The position numbers and the translations under genes are program-made. From an uncultured Opitutia bacterium (GTDB lineage: Bacteria > Verrucomicrobiota > Verrucomicrobiia > Opitutales > Opitutaceae), in the NCBI GenBank assembly GCA_903827245.1, contig CAIKHO010000074.1:186001-250000 (forward strand): a DNA stretch of 64,000 nucleotides. Direction: 5' to 3'. This document shows, piece after piece, positions 26,227 to 35,891 of the stretch. The notes under the pieces are model-generated. The model did not search any database and was not told where the DNA came from. It saw only the letters and a program-made list of their open reading frames with translations. The number at the start of each line of letters is the position of its first letter. Position 1 is the stretch's first letter.

Positions 26227-28749
26227 TCACTTCACCGGCACGGGTAGCAGCGTCCAGATCTGCTCGGCGTATTCCCGGATCGTGCGGTCGCTCGAGAACT
26301 TGCCCATGCGCGCGGTGTTGAGGATCGCCATCTTCGCCCACTTGGCGGGATTGCGATAGGCCGCATCCACCCGCGCCTGGCAGTCGCTGTAGGCGCGGAA
26401 ATCGGCCAGCACCTTGAACGGGTCGCCGCCCGCCAGCAGGCTGTGATGCAGCAGGCCGAAGGCACCCGTCTCGTTCGGTGTGAAGAAATTCGAGCCGAGC
26501 CAGTCGACCACGGCGCGCAGTTCCTCGTCGGCATTGTAATAGGTCCAGGGATTGTAGCCGCGAGCATCGAGGGCCGCGACTTCGTCGACGTTCAGGCCGA
26601 AGATGAAGATGTTCTCGTCGCCCACCTCCTCCTTGATCTCGACGTTGGCGCCGTCGAGCGTACCGATGGTGAGGGAACCGTTGAGCGCGAGCTTCATGTT
26701 GCCGGTGCCCGACGCCTCCTTGCCAGCGGTGGAAATCTGCTCGGAGAGGTCCGAGGCCGGGATGATCTTCTCGGCCAGCGACACGCGGTAATTGGGGAGG
26801 AAGGCGACCTTGAGCTTTCCGCCGATCCGGGTGTCGGCGTTGATGTGCGCGCCGATGACATTGATCGCGTAGATGATGTTCTTGGCGAGGTCGTAGCCCG
26901 GGGCGGCCTTGGCGGCAAAGACGAAGACCCGCGGCACGATGTCCAGCTGCGGGTTCTGCACGAGACGGCGGTAGAGCGCGAGGATGTGCAGCAGGTTCAG
27001 GTGCTGGCGCTTGTACTCGTGGAGGCGCTTGATCTGGACGTCGAAGAGGGCGTCGGCCGAGACGTCGACCCCGCACTGCTCCTTGATGACGGCGGCAAGG
27101 TCGACCTTGTTGGCGCGCTTGATGCCCATGAACTCGTGCTGAAAGGCGGTGTTGTCCGCGTACCGGTCGAGCCCGCGCAGCAGGTCGAGGTCGCGCACCC
27201 AGGCGGTGCTCCCGAGCTTCCGGGTGATGAGGGCGGAGAGCCGCGGGTTGCTCTTGAGCAGCCAGCGGCGCGGCGTGATGCCGTTGGTCTTGTTCTGGAA
27301 TTTGCCGGGATAAAGCGCGTCGAACTCGGGAAACAGGTCCTTTTTCAGCAGCTCGGTATGGAGCGCGGCGACACCGTTCACCGCATGGCCGCCGGCGACG
27401 GCGAGGTTGGCCATGCGCACCATGCGGCCGTTGCCCTCCTCGATCAGCGAGCAGATCCGCTTCTTGTCGTTGTCGCCGGGCCACTGCGTCTCGACCAGTT
27501 TCATCAACCGGGTGTTGATCTCATAGATGATCTGGAGGTGCCGGGGCAGCACGCGCTCGAACAACGGCACGCCCCATTTTTCCAGCGCCTCGGGCAGCAG
27601 CGTGTGGTTGGTGTAGGCAAACGTGCGGGTGACGATTTCCCAGGCGACGTCCCATGCCATGTCCTCCTCGTCGACGAGGATGCGCATCAGCTCCACCACG
27701 GAGATGGCCGGATGGGTGTCGTTGAGCTGGACGGCGACCTTGTCGGCAAAGTTCGACCACGAGTTCGCCGGCTGGCGGAGATGGCGGCGGATGATGTCGC
27801 GCAGCGAGCAGGCGATGAAGAAATACTGCTGCACGAGGCGCAGCTCCTTGCCGTTCTCGGTCTTGTCGTTCGGGTAAAGCACCTTCGAGACGGTCTCGCC
27901 GACCGCCTTCTCGCGCACGGCCTCGACGTAGCCGCCGCTGTTGAACGCCGCGAGGTCGAAGTCCTCCGTCGACTTCGAGGCCCAGAGCCGGAGGAGGTTG
28001 ACGGTGGTCGTGCCGTAGCCCGCGGTCGGGATGTCGTGCGGCACGCCGAGGATGGTCTTGGTGTTGACCCAGCGCGGGCGGTAGTTGCCGCGGTCGTCGA
28101 AGACGTTTTCCACGTGGCCGTAAAGGCGGACTTCCTGCGTGTACTCGGCGCGCATGACCTCCCACGGGTTGCCGAACAGGATCCAGTTGTCCGGCCGCTC
28201 GACCTGGTGGCCGTCGATGAAGGCCTGCTTGAACAGGCCGTACTCGTAATAAATGCCGTAGCCGAGCGCCGGGTAGTCGAGCGTGGCGAGCGAATCGAGG
28301 AAACAGGCCGCCAGCCGGCCGAGGCCGCCGTTGCCCAGGCCCATGTCGACCTCCGACTCGCGGATCTGCTCGAAATCCTGGCCGAGCAGGGTCAGCGCGG
28401 CGCGCGCCGTCTCATAGTGATCGGTCGCGAGCAGGTTGTTGCCGAACAGGCGGCCCATAAGGTACTCGAGGGAAAAATAATAGATGCGGCGCACATTCTG
28501 CGCGTTGTGCACCGCCTGGGTCGCGATCATCCGGCCGTGGATCAGCTCGCGGACCGCCATGGCGGTGGCAATCCACCAGTCGCGGGCCGTGGCGGAGCCG
28601 GTATCGCGCGCGAGCGTGGAGGTCAGCTGGCGGACAATCGCCTCCTTGAACGCCACCACCGGGTCGTCATCGAAGCGACGTTTGGGCTGGGCATTGGCGG
28701 CGGGCTCCGGCTGGGCCGGGGCGGTTTTCTTGGATTTGGCGGCGGACAT
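26227..28749 (-). CDS. glgP: Glycogen phosphorylase
   Basis: PLP-dependent alpha-glucan phosphorylase that releases glucose 1-phosphate from glycogen. The 840-residue protein is full length and has [20 protein letters not shown], the NDTHPA segment, and near the C-terminus the PLP-binding motif [20 protein letters not shown] (Lys in GNMK). The start at 28749 (MSAAKSKK) is chosen over a longer frame from 28806 because the upstream residues do not fit the family. It is monocistronic, followed by two adjoining repeat units. Confidence 0.96.
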   Translation of the reverse strand: MSAAKSKKTAPAQPEPAANAQPKRRFDDDPVVAFKEAIVRQLTSTLARDTGSATARDWWIATAMAVRELIHGRMIATQAVHNAQNVRRIYYFSLEYLMGRLFGNNLLATDHYETARAALTLLGQDFEQIRESEVDMGLGNGGLGRLAACFLDSLATLDYPALGYGIYYEYGLFKQAFIDGHQVERPDNWILFGNPWEVMRAEYTQEVRLYGHVENVFDDRGNYRPRWVNTKTILGVPHDIPTAGYGTTTVNLLRLWASKSTEDFDLAAFNSGGYVEAVREKAVGETVSKVLYPNDKTENGKELRLVQQYFFIACSLRDIIRRHLRQPANSWSNFADKVAVQLNDTHPAISVVELMRILVDEEDMAWDVAWEIVTRTFAYTNHTLLPEALEKWGVPLFERVLPRHLQIIYEINTRLMKLVETQWPGDNDKKRICSLIEEGNGRMVRMANLAVAGGHAVNGVAALHTELLKKDLFPEFDALYPGKFQNKTNGITPRRWLLKSNPRLSALITRKLGSTAWVRDLDLLRGLDRYADNTAFQHEFMGIKRANKVDLAAVIKEQCGVDVSADALFDVQIKRLHEYKRQHLNLLHILALYRRLVQNPQLDIVPRVFVFAAKAAPGYDLAKNIIYAINVIGAHINADTRIGGKLKVAFLPNYRVSLAEKIIPASDLSEQISTAGKEASGTGNMKLALNGSLTIGTLDGANVEIKEEVGDENIFIFGLNVDEVAALDARGYNPWTYYNADEELRAVVDWLGSNFFTPNETGAFGLLHHSLLAGGDPFKVLADFRAYSDCQARVDAAYRNPAKWAKMAILNTARMGKFSSDRTIREYAEQIWTLLPVPVK

Positions 28750-28865
28750 GCGGTGGAAGGTGGCTCTTAGGATCAGGAACCGTGCCAGCAGAGGCCTGAC
28801 GGTCACGTTAAATTTGCCCGGGGCCGATCAGGAAGGCAATGGCGCCGGGATTTGTCGCGGGAAAG

Positions 28866-30698
28866 TCACTTTTGGAACCGCCGGGCCAGCTCGCCGTGGT
28901 TAAGCTCGATGTACGTCGGCCGGCCCGCCGGGCTGGTCAGCGGCACGCGGGTGGCGAAAAGCTGGGCGACCAGCCCCTGCAGCTCGGCTTCGCCGGCGGA
29001 GGCCGGCAGGCGCACGGCCTTCGCCGCGGCGAGCCGGGCCAATTCCTCGCGCGCCAGATCGGGATTTTTCTCCGGCAGGCGGCCCTCGCGCACGGCCCCG
29101 AGTACGTCGCGCAGGAAGGGCTCGGCGTCGGCCGGCTCCATCCAGGCCGGCACGGCCTCGATGCGGAAGAAGTTGCGGCCGAACTCGCCGATCTCGAACC
29201 CGTGCGCGTTAATGAACTTCAGCCGGTCGAGCAGCAGCGCCGCGCCGATCGGGTCGAGCTCCACCGGCAGGGGAAAGAGCAGCCGCTGCCCCGGCACCTC
29301 GCCGCGCTGGAACTGCTCCTGCAGCCGCTCGTACCACACCCGCTCATGCGCCGCCCGCCGGTCGAGCAAGACCAGCCCGGCCGCCGTCTCGAAGAGGGCA
29401 TAGCTGCCATGCGCGAGGCCGACGTAGCGCCACGCCCGCGCCGACGCCGCGGGCGTAGGGACGAGGGCGGAGGGCGAAGGGTGAGGGGCCGCGGCAGCTT
29501 CCCGGTAGGGCGCGGACTCCGTCCGCGCCGGGAACACCGGCGGCGTCATCGGATGAACCTGCGGTCCGATTGGCTGCGGCAATGAATTTTCCGTATGCCC
29601 GGCGGCGAGCGGCCGGGCCGCCGTAGGCTGGGCGAAGATGGAAATCGCCGCCCTACCGATCTGCACCGGTGCAGCCGACCCCTCCGCACTCGCCGTCGCG
29701 GCCGCCACGCCCAGCTCGCGCAGCCGCTGCAGCACCGACCGGATCACGAAGCCGCGCACGGCCGTCTCGTTACGGAAGCGCACCTCACGCTTGGCCGGGT
29801 GCACGTTCACGTCGACTGCCGACGGATCGAGCTCGAAGAAGACAAAGGCCAGCGGATAACGCCCCTTGGGCAGCGACTCGTGGTAACTCTCGATCAGCGC
29901 GTAGTTCAGCGTCCGGCTGTCGACCGGGCGCCCGTTGACAAACGTGATCATCTCGTGGCGCGTGGAGCGCCCCGCCCCCGGCCGGCCGATGAGGCCGCTC
30001 AGTCGCATCCCTGCTTCGCCCGCCTCAACCGGCACGAGCATCTCGGCGATCTGACGGCCAAAGATTTCCGTCACCCGCTCCGCCAGGGTCGGGCATTCGG
30101 GCGAACGGAAACTCACGCGTCCGTCCTCGACCAGCGTGAACGAGGTCTGCGGGCAGGCCAGCGCGTACAGGCGTACGCACTGCGTGATGTGCGCCGACTC
30201 GGTCTGGTCGGTCTTCAGAAACTTGCGCCGAGCCGGCACCGAGTTGAAGAGGTGCGTCACCTCGATCCGCGTGCCAACCGGCTGGCCGGAATCCCGGACG
30301 TGCACGAACTTGCCGCCGTTGACGAGGATCTCGGTGCCGCTGTCGCTGCCCGCCTCGCGGGTCTGCAGCAAAAAGCGCGATACGCTGGCGATGGACGGCA
30401 GCGCCTCGCCGCGGAAGCCGAAGGTGCCGAGCCGGTCGAGGTCGGCGGCCTCGGCGATCTTGCTCGTGGCATGACGCTCGAGCGCGAGCAACGCGTCGTC
30501 CCGCGACATGCCGTGTCCGTTGTCCTCGATCCGCATGAGCGAGCGGCCCCCGTGACGGAACTCCACCTCGATCCGCGTGGCGCCGGCGTCGAGCGCGTTT
30601 TCCACGAGTTCCTTCACCACCGCGGCCGGCCGCTCGATGACCTCGCCCGCGGCGATCTGGTTGGCGACCCGGTCGGAAAGGATGCGGACTTTGGCCAT
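28866..30698 (-). CDS. mutL: DNA mismatch repair protein MutL
   Basis: GHKL ATPase that couples MutS mismatch recognition to strand incision. The 610-residue protein has N-terminal ATP-binding motifs ENALDAGATRI, EDNGHGMSRDDALLALERHATSKI (motif ~residues 60-85) and GFRGEALPSIASV. The linker (about 330-430) is Pro/Ala-rich, and residues ~389-400 are encoded by a family G REP arm. In the C-terminal domain the endonuclease motif DQHAxxExxxxE reads DRRAAHERVWYE from Asp446, and CPHGRP reads SPAGRP, so metal ligands are lost. The start is ATG 30698 (MAKVRILSDRVANQIAAGEV). argH lies upstream on the same strand. Confidence 0.95.
   Translation of the reverse strand: MAKVRILSDRVANQIAAGEVIERPAAVVKELVENALDAGATRIEVEFRHGGRSLMRIEDNGHGMSRDDALLALERHATSKIAEAADLDRLGTFGFRGEALPSIASVSRFLLQTREAGSDSGTEILVNGGKFVHVRDSGQPVGTRIEVTHLFNSVPARRKFLKTDQTESAHITQCVRLYALACPQTSFTLVEDGRVSFRSPECPTLAERVTEIFGRQIAEMLVPVEAGEAGMRLSGLIGRPGAGRSTRHEMITFVNGRPVDSRTLNYALIESYHESLPKGRYPLAFVFFELDPSAVDVNVHPAKREVRFRNETAVRGFVIRSVLQRLRELGVAAATASAEGSAAPVQIGRAAISIFAQPTAARPLAAGHTENSLPQPIGPQVHPMTPPVFPARTESAPYREAAAAPHPSPSALVPTPAASARAWRYVGLAHGSYALFETAAGLVLLDRRAAHERVWYERLQEQFQRGEVPGQRLLFPLPVELDPIGAALLLDRLKFINAHGFEIGEFGRNFFRIEAVPAWMEPADAEPFLRDVLGAVREGRLPEKNPDLAREELARLAAAKAVRLPASAGEAELQGLVAQLFATRVPLTSPAGRPTYIELNHGELARRFQK
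29501..29532 (-). repeat. REP arm of family G embedded in mutL coding sequence
   Basis: The bases GGTAGGGCGCGGACTCCG followed by TCCGCGCCGGG match an arm of the intergenic element 22708-22827. Here they are read in frame as part of the MutL linker (peptide around PARTESAPYRE). The following ~130 bp, up to a GCCCTACC at about 29650, may be the rest of a degraded element. Confidence 0.75.
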
Positions 30699-30719
30699 GA
30701 ACTGGAGGGGCGAAAAAAG

Positions 30720-30822
30720 CTCCAAATTCCAACCTCCAAGCTCCAGTGAAGCACCAAGCTTCAGTTGGAAACCATTGGAACTTGAAGTTTCACTGGAGCT
30801 TGGAGGTTGGTGCTTGGAGCTT
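30720..30822. repeat. Long palindrome between argH and mutL (class II)
   Basis: CCAACCTCCAAGCTCCAGTG on the left (30721-30750) is mirrored by CACTGGAGCTTGGAGGTTGG (30789-30821), about 38 bp apart. The sequence is AT-richer than its surroundings and was seen once. It ends 10 bp before the argH stop and begins 22 bp before mutL. Confidence 0.75.
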
Positions 30823-30831
30823 CCCGCAGGA

Positions 30832-32232
30832 TCATTTCAGCAGCCGCTTCCAGCGATTGAACTGCCTCGCCAGCTGCTTCGGGCCGGGCATGCCCGTGCC
30901 GGTGCGTTTCGCCAGCGCGCGGGAGAGATCGAAGACTTCCGTCCAGTCCGGCCCAATGGCCGGGTGCACCTTGTGCACCTCCTCGGTCGGGAGCTGGTCG
31001 AGCGCCACGGCATTGGTTTCCGCCAGCCGCACCACCGCGCCCACGGCGTGGTGCGCTTCACGGAAGGGCACGCCTTTCATCACGAGGTAGTCGGCGAGAT
31101 CGGTCGCCAGCAGCGTCGGATCGCTCACGGCCGCGGCGCACCGGTCGCGCCGCACCGTCAGGCCGGCCACCGTGCCGGCGAGCACGTCGGCGCAGAGCGC
31201 CGCCTGGTCGAAGCTGTCGAAGACCGGTGGCTTGTCCTCCTGCAAATCGCGGTTGTAAGTGAGCGGCAGGCCCTTCACGAGAGTCAGCAGGGTGTGCAGG
31301 TTGCCCTGCAGGCGCGCCGACTTGCCCCGGAGCAGTTCGCAGGAATCGGAATTTTTCTTCTGCGGCATCAGCGAGGAGCCCGTGCAGAACTCGTCCGGCA
31401 AGTCCACGAACCTGAACTCCGCGCTGGTCCACAGGATCAGGTCCTCGGCCATCCGCGAGAGGTGCACCCCGAAGGTGGCGCAGGCGGCGGCAAACTCGAT
31501 GAAGAGGTCGCGGTCGGCCACGGTGTCCATGGAGTTCTGCGTGACCTGCGGCCGGCCCTTCGCGTCGACGAAACCCAGCGCCTTGGCCGTGAACTCCCGG
31601 TCGATCGGCAGCGTCGTGCCTGCGATGGCGCCCACGCCGAGCGGGCACCAGTTCGCGTGCGTCGCCACGTCGCCCAGCCGCGACCGGTCGCGCTCGAGCA
31701 TCTCGAGCCAGGCAAAAAGGTGATGGGCCAGGTACACCGGCTGGGCCCGCTGGAGGTGCGTGTAGCCCGGGATCAGCACGTCCCGGTTCACCACGGCCAC
31801 GGCCAGCAGTGCGCGCTGGGCGCCGAGGATCTTTTCCCGCAGCACCGCGCAGGCGTGCTTGAAGAAGAGGCGCATGTCCGTCGCCACCTGGTCGTTCCGG
31901 CTCCGCGCCGTGTGCAGCTTGGCGGCGGCCGGCACCGACTTCGTCAGCGCCGCCTCGATGTTCATGTGGACGTCCTCGAGCTTCGTGTCCCAGTGGAATT
32001 TACCCGCCTCGATCTCCGCCAGGATGGCGTCGAGGCCGGCATGAATGGCGTCGCGCTCCTTCGCCGTGATGAGCCCCGCCCGGGCGAGCATGGCCGAATG
32101 CGCCTTGCTGCCGGCGACGTCGAACGGCGCGAGGCGGCGGTCGAACGAGACGGACTCGCTGAACTGCAGCATCAAATCGGCGGGACCCGCGGTGAAGCGG
32201 CCGCCCCAGGTGGCTTGGGATTTCTTGGCCAT
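30832..32232 (-). CDS. argH: Argininosuccinate lyase
   Basis: Last step of arginine synthesis: argininosuccinate to arginine plus fumarate. The 466-residue protein of the fumarase/aspartase superfamily has [20 protein letters not shown] at the N-terminus, [13 protein letters not shown] near residue 106, and the superfamily signature [12 protein letters not shown] with its flexible loop Ser. Length is normal. No other arg gene is adjacent. A 276-bp region between it and the divergent 32509 gene contains three repeat units. Confidence 0.96.
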   Translation of the reverse strand: MAKKSQATWGGRFTAGPADLMLQFSESVSFDRRLAPFDVAGSKAHSAMLARAGLITAKERDAIHAGLDAILAEIEAGKFHWDTKLEDVHMNIEAALTKSVPAAAKLHTARSRNDQVATDMRLFFKHACAVLREKILGAQRALLAVAVVNRDVLIPGYTHLQRAQPVYLAHHLFAWLEMLERDRSRLGDVATHANWCPLGVGAIAGTTLPIDREFTAKALGFVDAKGRPQVTQNSMDTVADRDLFIEFAAACATFGVHLSRMAEDLILWTSAEFRFVDLPDEFCTGSSLMPQKKNSDSCELLRGKSARLQGNLHTLLTLVKGLPLTYNRDLQEDKPPVFDSFDQAALCADVLAGTVAGLTVRRDRCAAAVSDPTLLATDLADYLVMKGVPFREAHHAVGAVVRLAETNAVALDQLPTEEVHKVHPAIGPDWTEVFDLSRALAKRTGTGMPGPKQLARQFNRWKRLLK

Positions 32233-32290
32233 GACGAGGGAGGAGATGACGCCCCCCGCCCTTGGCGCGCAACGCGAAAAGGCAACACCG

Positions 32291-32315
32291 GTAGCAGCCG
32301 ACGCAAGGAGGCTGG
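32291..32315. repeat. Single REP arm, family D
   Basis: GTAGCAGCCGACGCAAGGAG followed by GCTGG matches the arms at 50375 and 60776. No inverted partner lies beside it. Confidence 0.65.
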
Positions 32316-32335
32316 GCTAGCGATCATCCGGCCTC

Positions 32336-32387
32336 ATCGTTCTCGTTCTCGTTTCGGACCCAGCCGAGAACAAGGAGCGAGAACGAT
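32336..32387. repeat. Palindromic element, family E (class II)
   Basis: ATCGTTCTCGTTCTCGTTTC faces CGAGAACAAGGAGCGAGAAC GAT. Arms are strongly purine/pyrimidine biased and have no internal hairpin. Related copies lie at 51855 and 57025. Confidence 0.7.
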
Positions 32388-32417
32388 TCCAACGATATGG
32401 CCTCCAAGACCGCCCAG

Positions 32418-32472
32418 TTGGGGATGCGACGTCCCCGGCGCGTCAGACGGCGACCGGGAGGTCGCCGCCCCA
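32418..32472. repeat. REPIN-like palindrome, family J
   Basis: TTGGGGATGCGACGTCCCCG and CGACCGGGAGGTCGCCGCCC CA are imperfect inverted copies with an internal GCGACC-GGGA-GGTCGC hairpin on the right. It lies just upstream of the gene at 32509. Confidence 0.62.
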
Positions 32473-32508
32473 CCTTGACGACCTCCGCCCCGCCCGCAGA
32501 GTCGCGGG

Positions 32509-32964
32509 ATGCCTCGCCCCAAGTCGCTGCTGCTCGCCGTCGTGCTGGCCCTCGGCCCGGGCGCGCACGCCGAGACCGCGCCATTGAGCCGCTATGCGAT
32601 GGTGAACGTGGAGCCCGCGAAGACCTCGATCTACATCGGCAGCATCACGCTCACGACCACTCCCTTCATCCGCGAGGGCACCGCCTACTCCGCGAGCTAC
32701 TCCGCACGGGTTTTCCCGTATTTCTTCTACAACGAGAAGGGGAAACTCTGGATCGACACCTCGGACGACGACGTCCGCCGGCTCGAGCGCGGCGAGACCG
32801 TGAACTTCACCGGTCACGCGGTCAGCGATGACGGCGCCGAGCGCCGGATCGAGGGCCGGGCCGTTCCAGCCGATGCCGGCGGCGGCAAGATCAAGGTGCG
32901 GATCTTCGTCTCCAAGCGGATCGACCTGGTCTTCAACACCACCTACGCGTTCCCGAAGAAGTAG
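32509..32964 (+). CDS. Hypothetical secreted protein, 151 aa
   Basis: Not recognised. A signal peptide (SLLLAVVLALGPGAHAE, residues ~5-21) precedes a small beta-rich domain with VNVEPAKTSIYIGSITLTTT, YSARVFPYFFYNEKGKLWID and VRIFVSKRIDLVFNTTYAF. No cysteines or catalytic motifs are seen. The TAG stop codon (32962-32964) is the TAG of the GTAG that opens the family B element. It is divergent from argH. Confidence 0.72.
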   Translation: MPRPKSLLLAVVLALGPGAHAETAPLSRYAMVNVEPAKTSIYIGSITLTTTPFIREGTAYSASYSARVFPYFFYNEKGKLWIDTSDDDVRRLERGETVNFTGHAVSDDGAERRIEGRAVPADAGGGKIKVRIFVSKRIDLVFNTTYAFPKK

Positions 32965-33029
32965 GGGCGTTGCTCGCCGACGCCCGGATTGGCCCGCGGC
33001 CGGAGGGCGTCGTCAAGCAACGCCCCTAC
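32961..33029. repeat. REPIN-like palindrome, family B
   Basis: GTAGGGGCGTTGCTCGCCGA CGCCCGG is answered by CCGGAGGGCGTCGTCAAGCA ACGCCCCTAC. Each arm starts GTAG and can fold on itself (GGCGT...ACGCC). The first arm overlaps the stop codon of the preceding gene, and the element ends 11 bp from the convergent OsmC stop. Confidence 0.85.
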
Positions 33030-33039
33030 GGTCGGGGAG

Positions 33040-33453
33040 TCATTCTCCCGCCCAGTGCAGCACGACTGGCTTCTCGATCGACGAATCGAGGCTGAGATGC
33101 ACAGGGCAGGTCTCGGCGGCGTTTTGCAGCAGCTTGGCGAGCGCCTCCGTCCGCGGGACTGGCAGCCAGAAATGGGTCGCGAGCCGGCCCAGCCGCCGTG
33201 GTCCGTAGGCCGACATCTCCTTGGTCACCTCGAATTTCATGCCGCGCAGCTCGACGCCCTGCTTGCGCGCCGCGATCGCCATGATCGTGGCCATGCACGT
33301 GGCGAGCGCGGTGGTCGCGAGATCCGTGGGTGAAAACGCCTCGCCCCGGCCCTGATTGTCCTTGGGCGCATCGGTGACGAGCACATTGCCCGAGGGCACA
33401 TGCGTCGCGGTGCAGTGCAGGTCGCCCTGGTATTCGCCGGTGATTTTGACCAT
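33040..33453 (-). CDS. OsmC family peroxiredoxin-like protein
   Basis: A 137-residue OsmC/Ohr-family protein, expected to reduce organic hydroperoxides with a reactive cysteine pair. The two conserved cysteines lie in TALATCMATIMA (on the central helix) and AAETCPVHLSLDSS. The N-terminal FSPTDLATTALATC matches the family. The start at 33453 (MVKITGEYQGD) fits usual length. A longer open frame overlaps the repeat-rich region upstream and is rejected. Confidence 0.9.
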   Translation of the reverse strand: MVKITGEYQGDLHCTATHVPSGNVLVTDAPKDNQGRGEAFSPTDLATTALATCMATIMAIAARKQGVELRGMKFEVTKEMSAYGPRRLGRLATHFWLPVPRTEALAKLLQNAAETCPVHLSLDSSIEKPVVLHWAGE

Positions 33454-33498
33454 GGAGCCAAAATCCGTGGAATGGACCCGTTGGCAACCATGCAATTG

Positions 33499-33828
33499 AA
33501 CCGCGAAGGAACGCGAAACGACGCGAAGGAAAACCCAGGCCAAGTGCAGTCGTTTTTAACCTAAATCCAGCAGTCGGATTTGAACCGCGGAGATACCAAG
33601 GACACAGAGCAGATAGGTGCTGAAGCAAGTCGGGCCGACGGGACTTTCGACTGTGGGGTGAAGTGCGGTTTTGCCCCGGTTGCCAGCTTGGTCTCTGTGC
33701 CCTTTGTGCCTTTGTGGCTCAACTGCGTTTTTTTGGTTTAATCACTATCAAACTATGACGGCCTTTGCTCCGGCCACCGTTCCCCCTTACCCTTCCGAAT
33801 TCGCGCTCATTCGCGTCCCTGCGCGGTT
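33499..33828. repeat. Nested pair of class II palindromes
   Basis: Outer arms AACCGCGAAGGAACGCGAAA (33499-33530) and the inverted copy ending TCGCGTCCCTGCGCGGTT (33793-33828) enclose a second palindrome at 33580-33722. Its arms are TTGAACCGCGGAGATACCAA... and ...GTGCCTTTGTGGCTCAA. The 395-bp gap is filled by these elements and no gene is seen in it. Confidence 0.68.
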
Positions 33829-33848
33829 TTCCTCTGCGTTGTTCCGGC

Positions 33849-35522
33849 TCAGGGAATCACCGGCGTGACGCGGAACCAGTCGAAATCGGCGTAGCCGGTT
33901 TTTTCCGCAGAAGGCGCGGCGCTCGCGAAGACGCCGACCTTGGCGCCGACCCAGCGGTCGCCGGAGGCCTTGAACGGGTCGCCGATGGGAACGAACGCCC
34001 GGTTGTCGAAGCTGTACGCGAACCGGCAGGTCGCATCCGGCCCGACGGTCACGCGCAGGTAAACCGGTGCCTCCTTCGCGTCCACCGCCGCCACTTCCCG
34101 CTCCTCCGCGCCCGGGCGGTTGGCGCCGGCGTTGACGACATGGAACAGCCGCAGACCCGTGGCGCTGCGCCGCAGTCCGACAAAGGCATAGTCGTAGCCG
34201 AAAACAACTAGCCCGGCGCGCTCGCCCTCGCCCGCCGGCGCGAACTGGAGCACGGTCGTGACGATGAACTCGGGCGCGGGAAACTTTTGCAGGAGAAAAT
34301 TCGGCGCGTCGTAGAGGCTGTTCGGCGCGGGCTTGCCGTCGTTGCGCGTCCGAGGTGCCGGCACGCTGGCCAGCCGCAGGAATCCGTGGCGCGCCGCGAG
34401 CGAGGCCCACGCCGCCTGCGGATTGGCGTTCCACTGCCATTGGAGGCCGAGGGTGCCGCCGTCGAACTCGTCAGAGGTCTGCGGCACGGCGACCGGCCAG
34501 CTGCGGCCGACATTCGGTTTCCGGTACGTCAGCACCGGCTGGCCCTTGCCCGTGCCGGCCGGATCTTCGCCGATCACCGGCCAGTCGTCATGCCAAGTCA
34601 TCGGCTCGAGATGCACGACCCGGCCGTAGGCGCCGAGATCCTGGAAGTGGAGGAACCAGTCCTCGCCGTTCGGTGTGTCCACCCACGCGCCCTGATGCGG
34701 GCCGTTGACCGGCGTTTTGCCTTGGTCGAGCACGATGCGGTGCTCGTATGGGCCGTGGATGTTCTTCGCGCGAAACACGGCCTGATAGCCGCCGGTCACG
34801 CCGCCCGAAGGGGCGAAGACGTAGTAGTAGCCGTGACGCTTGTAGAGCTTCGGGCCCTCCAGCGTTGTCCAGTCGGGGATCTTGTTACCGTCGATGATAA
34901 CCTCGCCGGGGTCGAGCACCTTGGTGCCGTCCGGGCTGAGCTGGTGCAGCGTGAGCAGATTCGCGATGCCCGCGCGGCTCTTGGCCCAGCCGTGGATGAG
35001 GTAGAGCCGGCCGTCATCGTCCCAGAACGGACACGGGTCGATCAGGCCCTTGCCGGCCTTGATCAGTACCGGCGGGGTCCAGGCACCGGCGGGATCCGTG
35101 GCGGTCGTGAGATAAATGCCGAAGTCGGGATCGGGATAAGTGATCCAGAATTTCCCGCCGTGAAAGCGTATCGCCGGCGCCCACACGCCCTCCCCGTGGC
35201 GGGGCAGCGCGAAGTGCTCCGCCGGCGGCTGCGCGGCGAAGACGTGGTTGATGATCGTCCAGTTGACGAGGTCCTTGGAGTGGAGGATCGGCAGACCCGG
35301 GGTCGCAATGAAGCTCGACGACGTGAGGTAAAAATCGTCGCCCACCCGTACTGCGTCCGGATCGGAGTAGTCGGCGAACAGCACGGGGTTTTTATAGGTG
35401 CCATCGCCGCGATCGGGCACCCAGGGCGCGCCGGCAGCGGGGTCGGCACCGCGCGCGCCGGCGGCAAGGCCCAGCAGGATTCCAGCAGACAGAGAAAGGC
35501 AGAGGAGTTTTGGGATCAGCAT
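33849..35522 (-). CDS. Secreted glycoside hydrolase family 43 with C-terminal sandwich domain
   Basis: A 557-residue exported GH43 enzyme, probably a beta-xylosidase or alpha-L-arabinofuranosidase acting on hemicellulose. Signal peptide: LLCLSLSAGILLGLAAGARG. The five-bladed propeller carries the expected acids: Asp in FADYSDPDAVRVGDDFYL, Asp in GLIDPCPFWDDDGRLYLIHG and Glu in TLEGPKLYKRHGYYY. The C-terminal ~200 residues (from about DEFDGGTLGLQWQWN) form the concanavalin-like beta-sandwich common to GH43 beta-xylosidases. Start chosen at 35522. A second GH43 gene lies 3 kb away on the same strand. Confidence 0.92.
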   Translation of the reverse strand: MLIPKLLCLSLSAGILLGLAAGARGADPAAGAPWVPDRGDGTYKNPVLFADYSDPDAVRVGDDFYLTSSSFIATPGLPILHSKDLVNWTIINHVFAAQPPAEHFALPRHGEGVWAPAIRFHGGKFWITYPDPDFGIYLTTATDPAGAWTPPVLIKAGKGLIDPCPFWDDDGRLYLIHGWAKSRAGIANLLTLHQLSPDGTKVLDPGEVIIDGNKIPDWTTLEGPKLYKRHGYYYVFAPSGGVTGGYQAVFRAKNIHGPYEHRIVLDQGKTPVNGPHQGAWVDTPNGEDWFLHFQDLGAYGRVVHLEPMTWHDDWPVIGEDPAGTGKGQPVLTYRKPNVGRSWPVAVPQTSDEFDGGTLGLQWQWNANPQAAWASLAARHGFLRLASVPAPRTRNDGKPAPNSLYDAPNFLLQKFPAPEFIVTTVLQFAPAGEGERAGLVVFGYDYAFVGLRRSATGLRLFHVVNAGANRPGAEEREVAAVDAKEAPVYLRVTVGPDATCRFAYSFDNRAFVPIGDPFKASGDRWVGAKVGVFASAAPSAEKTGYADFDWFRVTPVIP

Positions 35523-35764
35523 GGGGAAGGAAAATGAGGCGCACGATTCGAGCGGCCCGACCGGCCAGTTTGCTCCTGCCCGATCCCTGCGGCAACTGGT
35601 CTCACATGTTGACCCCAACCGCCTCCGCGTCGAGCGCGCGAAGTCCTGCTGTCTGCCGGCAAACTCAAGGTTGAGGCCACCGGCCTCGAGGACGGGTTCT
35701 TAAACGCCCAAGGCCTTCCTTTGCTCTTCGCTTCGGCCGGAGCAGGGTCTCCTTTTGTCCGAAA

Positions 35765-35853
35765 GGTGGAGCGTGTTGTCCCCAACACGCTGATCGCGCC
35801 GGACCGCGTTTAATCTTAGGCGGCACGAAACAACGCGTTGAGGTCTATCCACC
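35765..35853. repeat. REPIN-like palindrome, family F
   Basis: GGTGGAGCGTGTTGTCCCCA ACACGC faces AACGCGTTGAGGTCTATCCACC. Its end merges into a degenerate family C-like palindrome (35849-35887: CCACCTGCGGCCTCCGG...GGCGGCCACC). Together they occupy most of the right half of the 369-bp gap before the BON gene; the left half contains nothing I recognise. Confidence 0.65.
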
Positions 35854-35891
35854 TGCGGCCTCCGGCATAGAGGCTGGCGGCCACCTTGGGT

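Noticed and set aside
26443-28770. 775-codon open frame antisense to glgP
   Set aside because: Composition is that of a mirror frame and the opposite strand encodes a complete glycogen phosphorylase.
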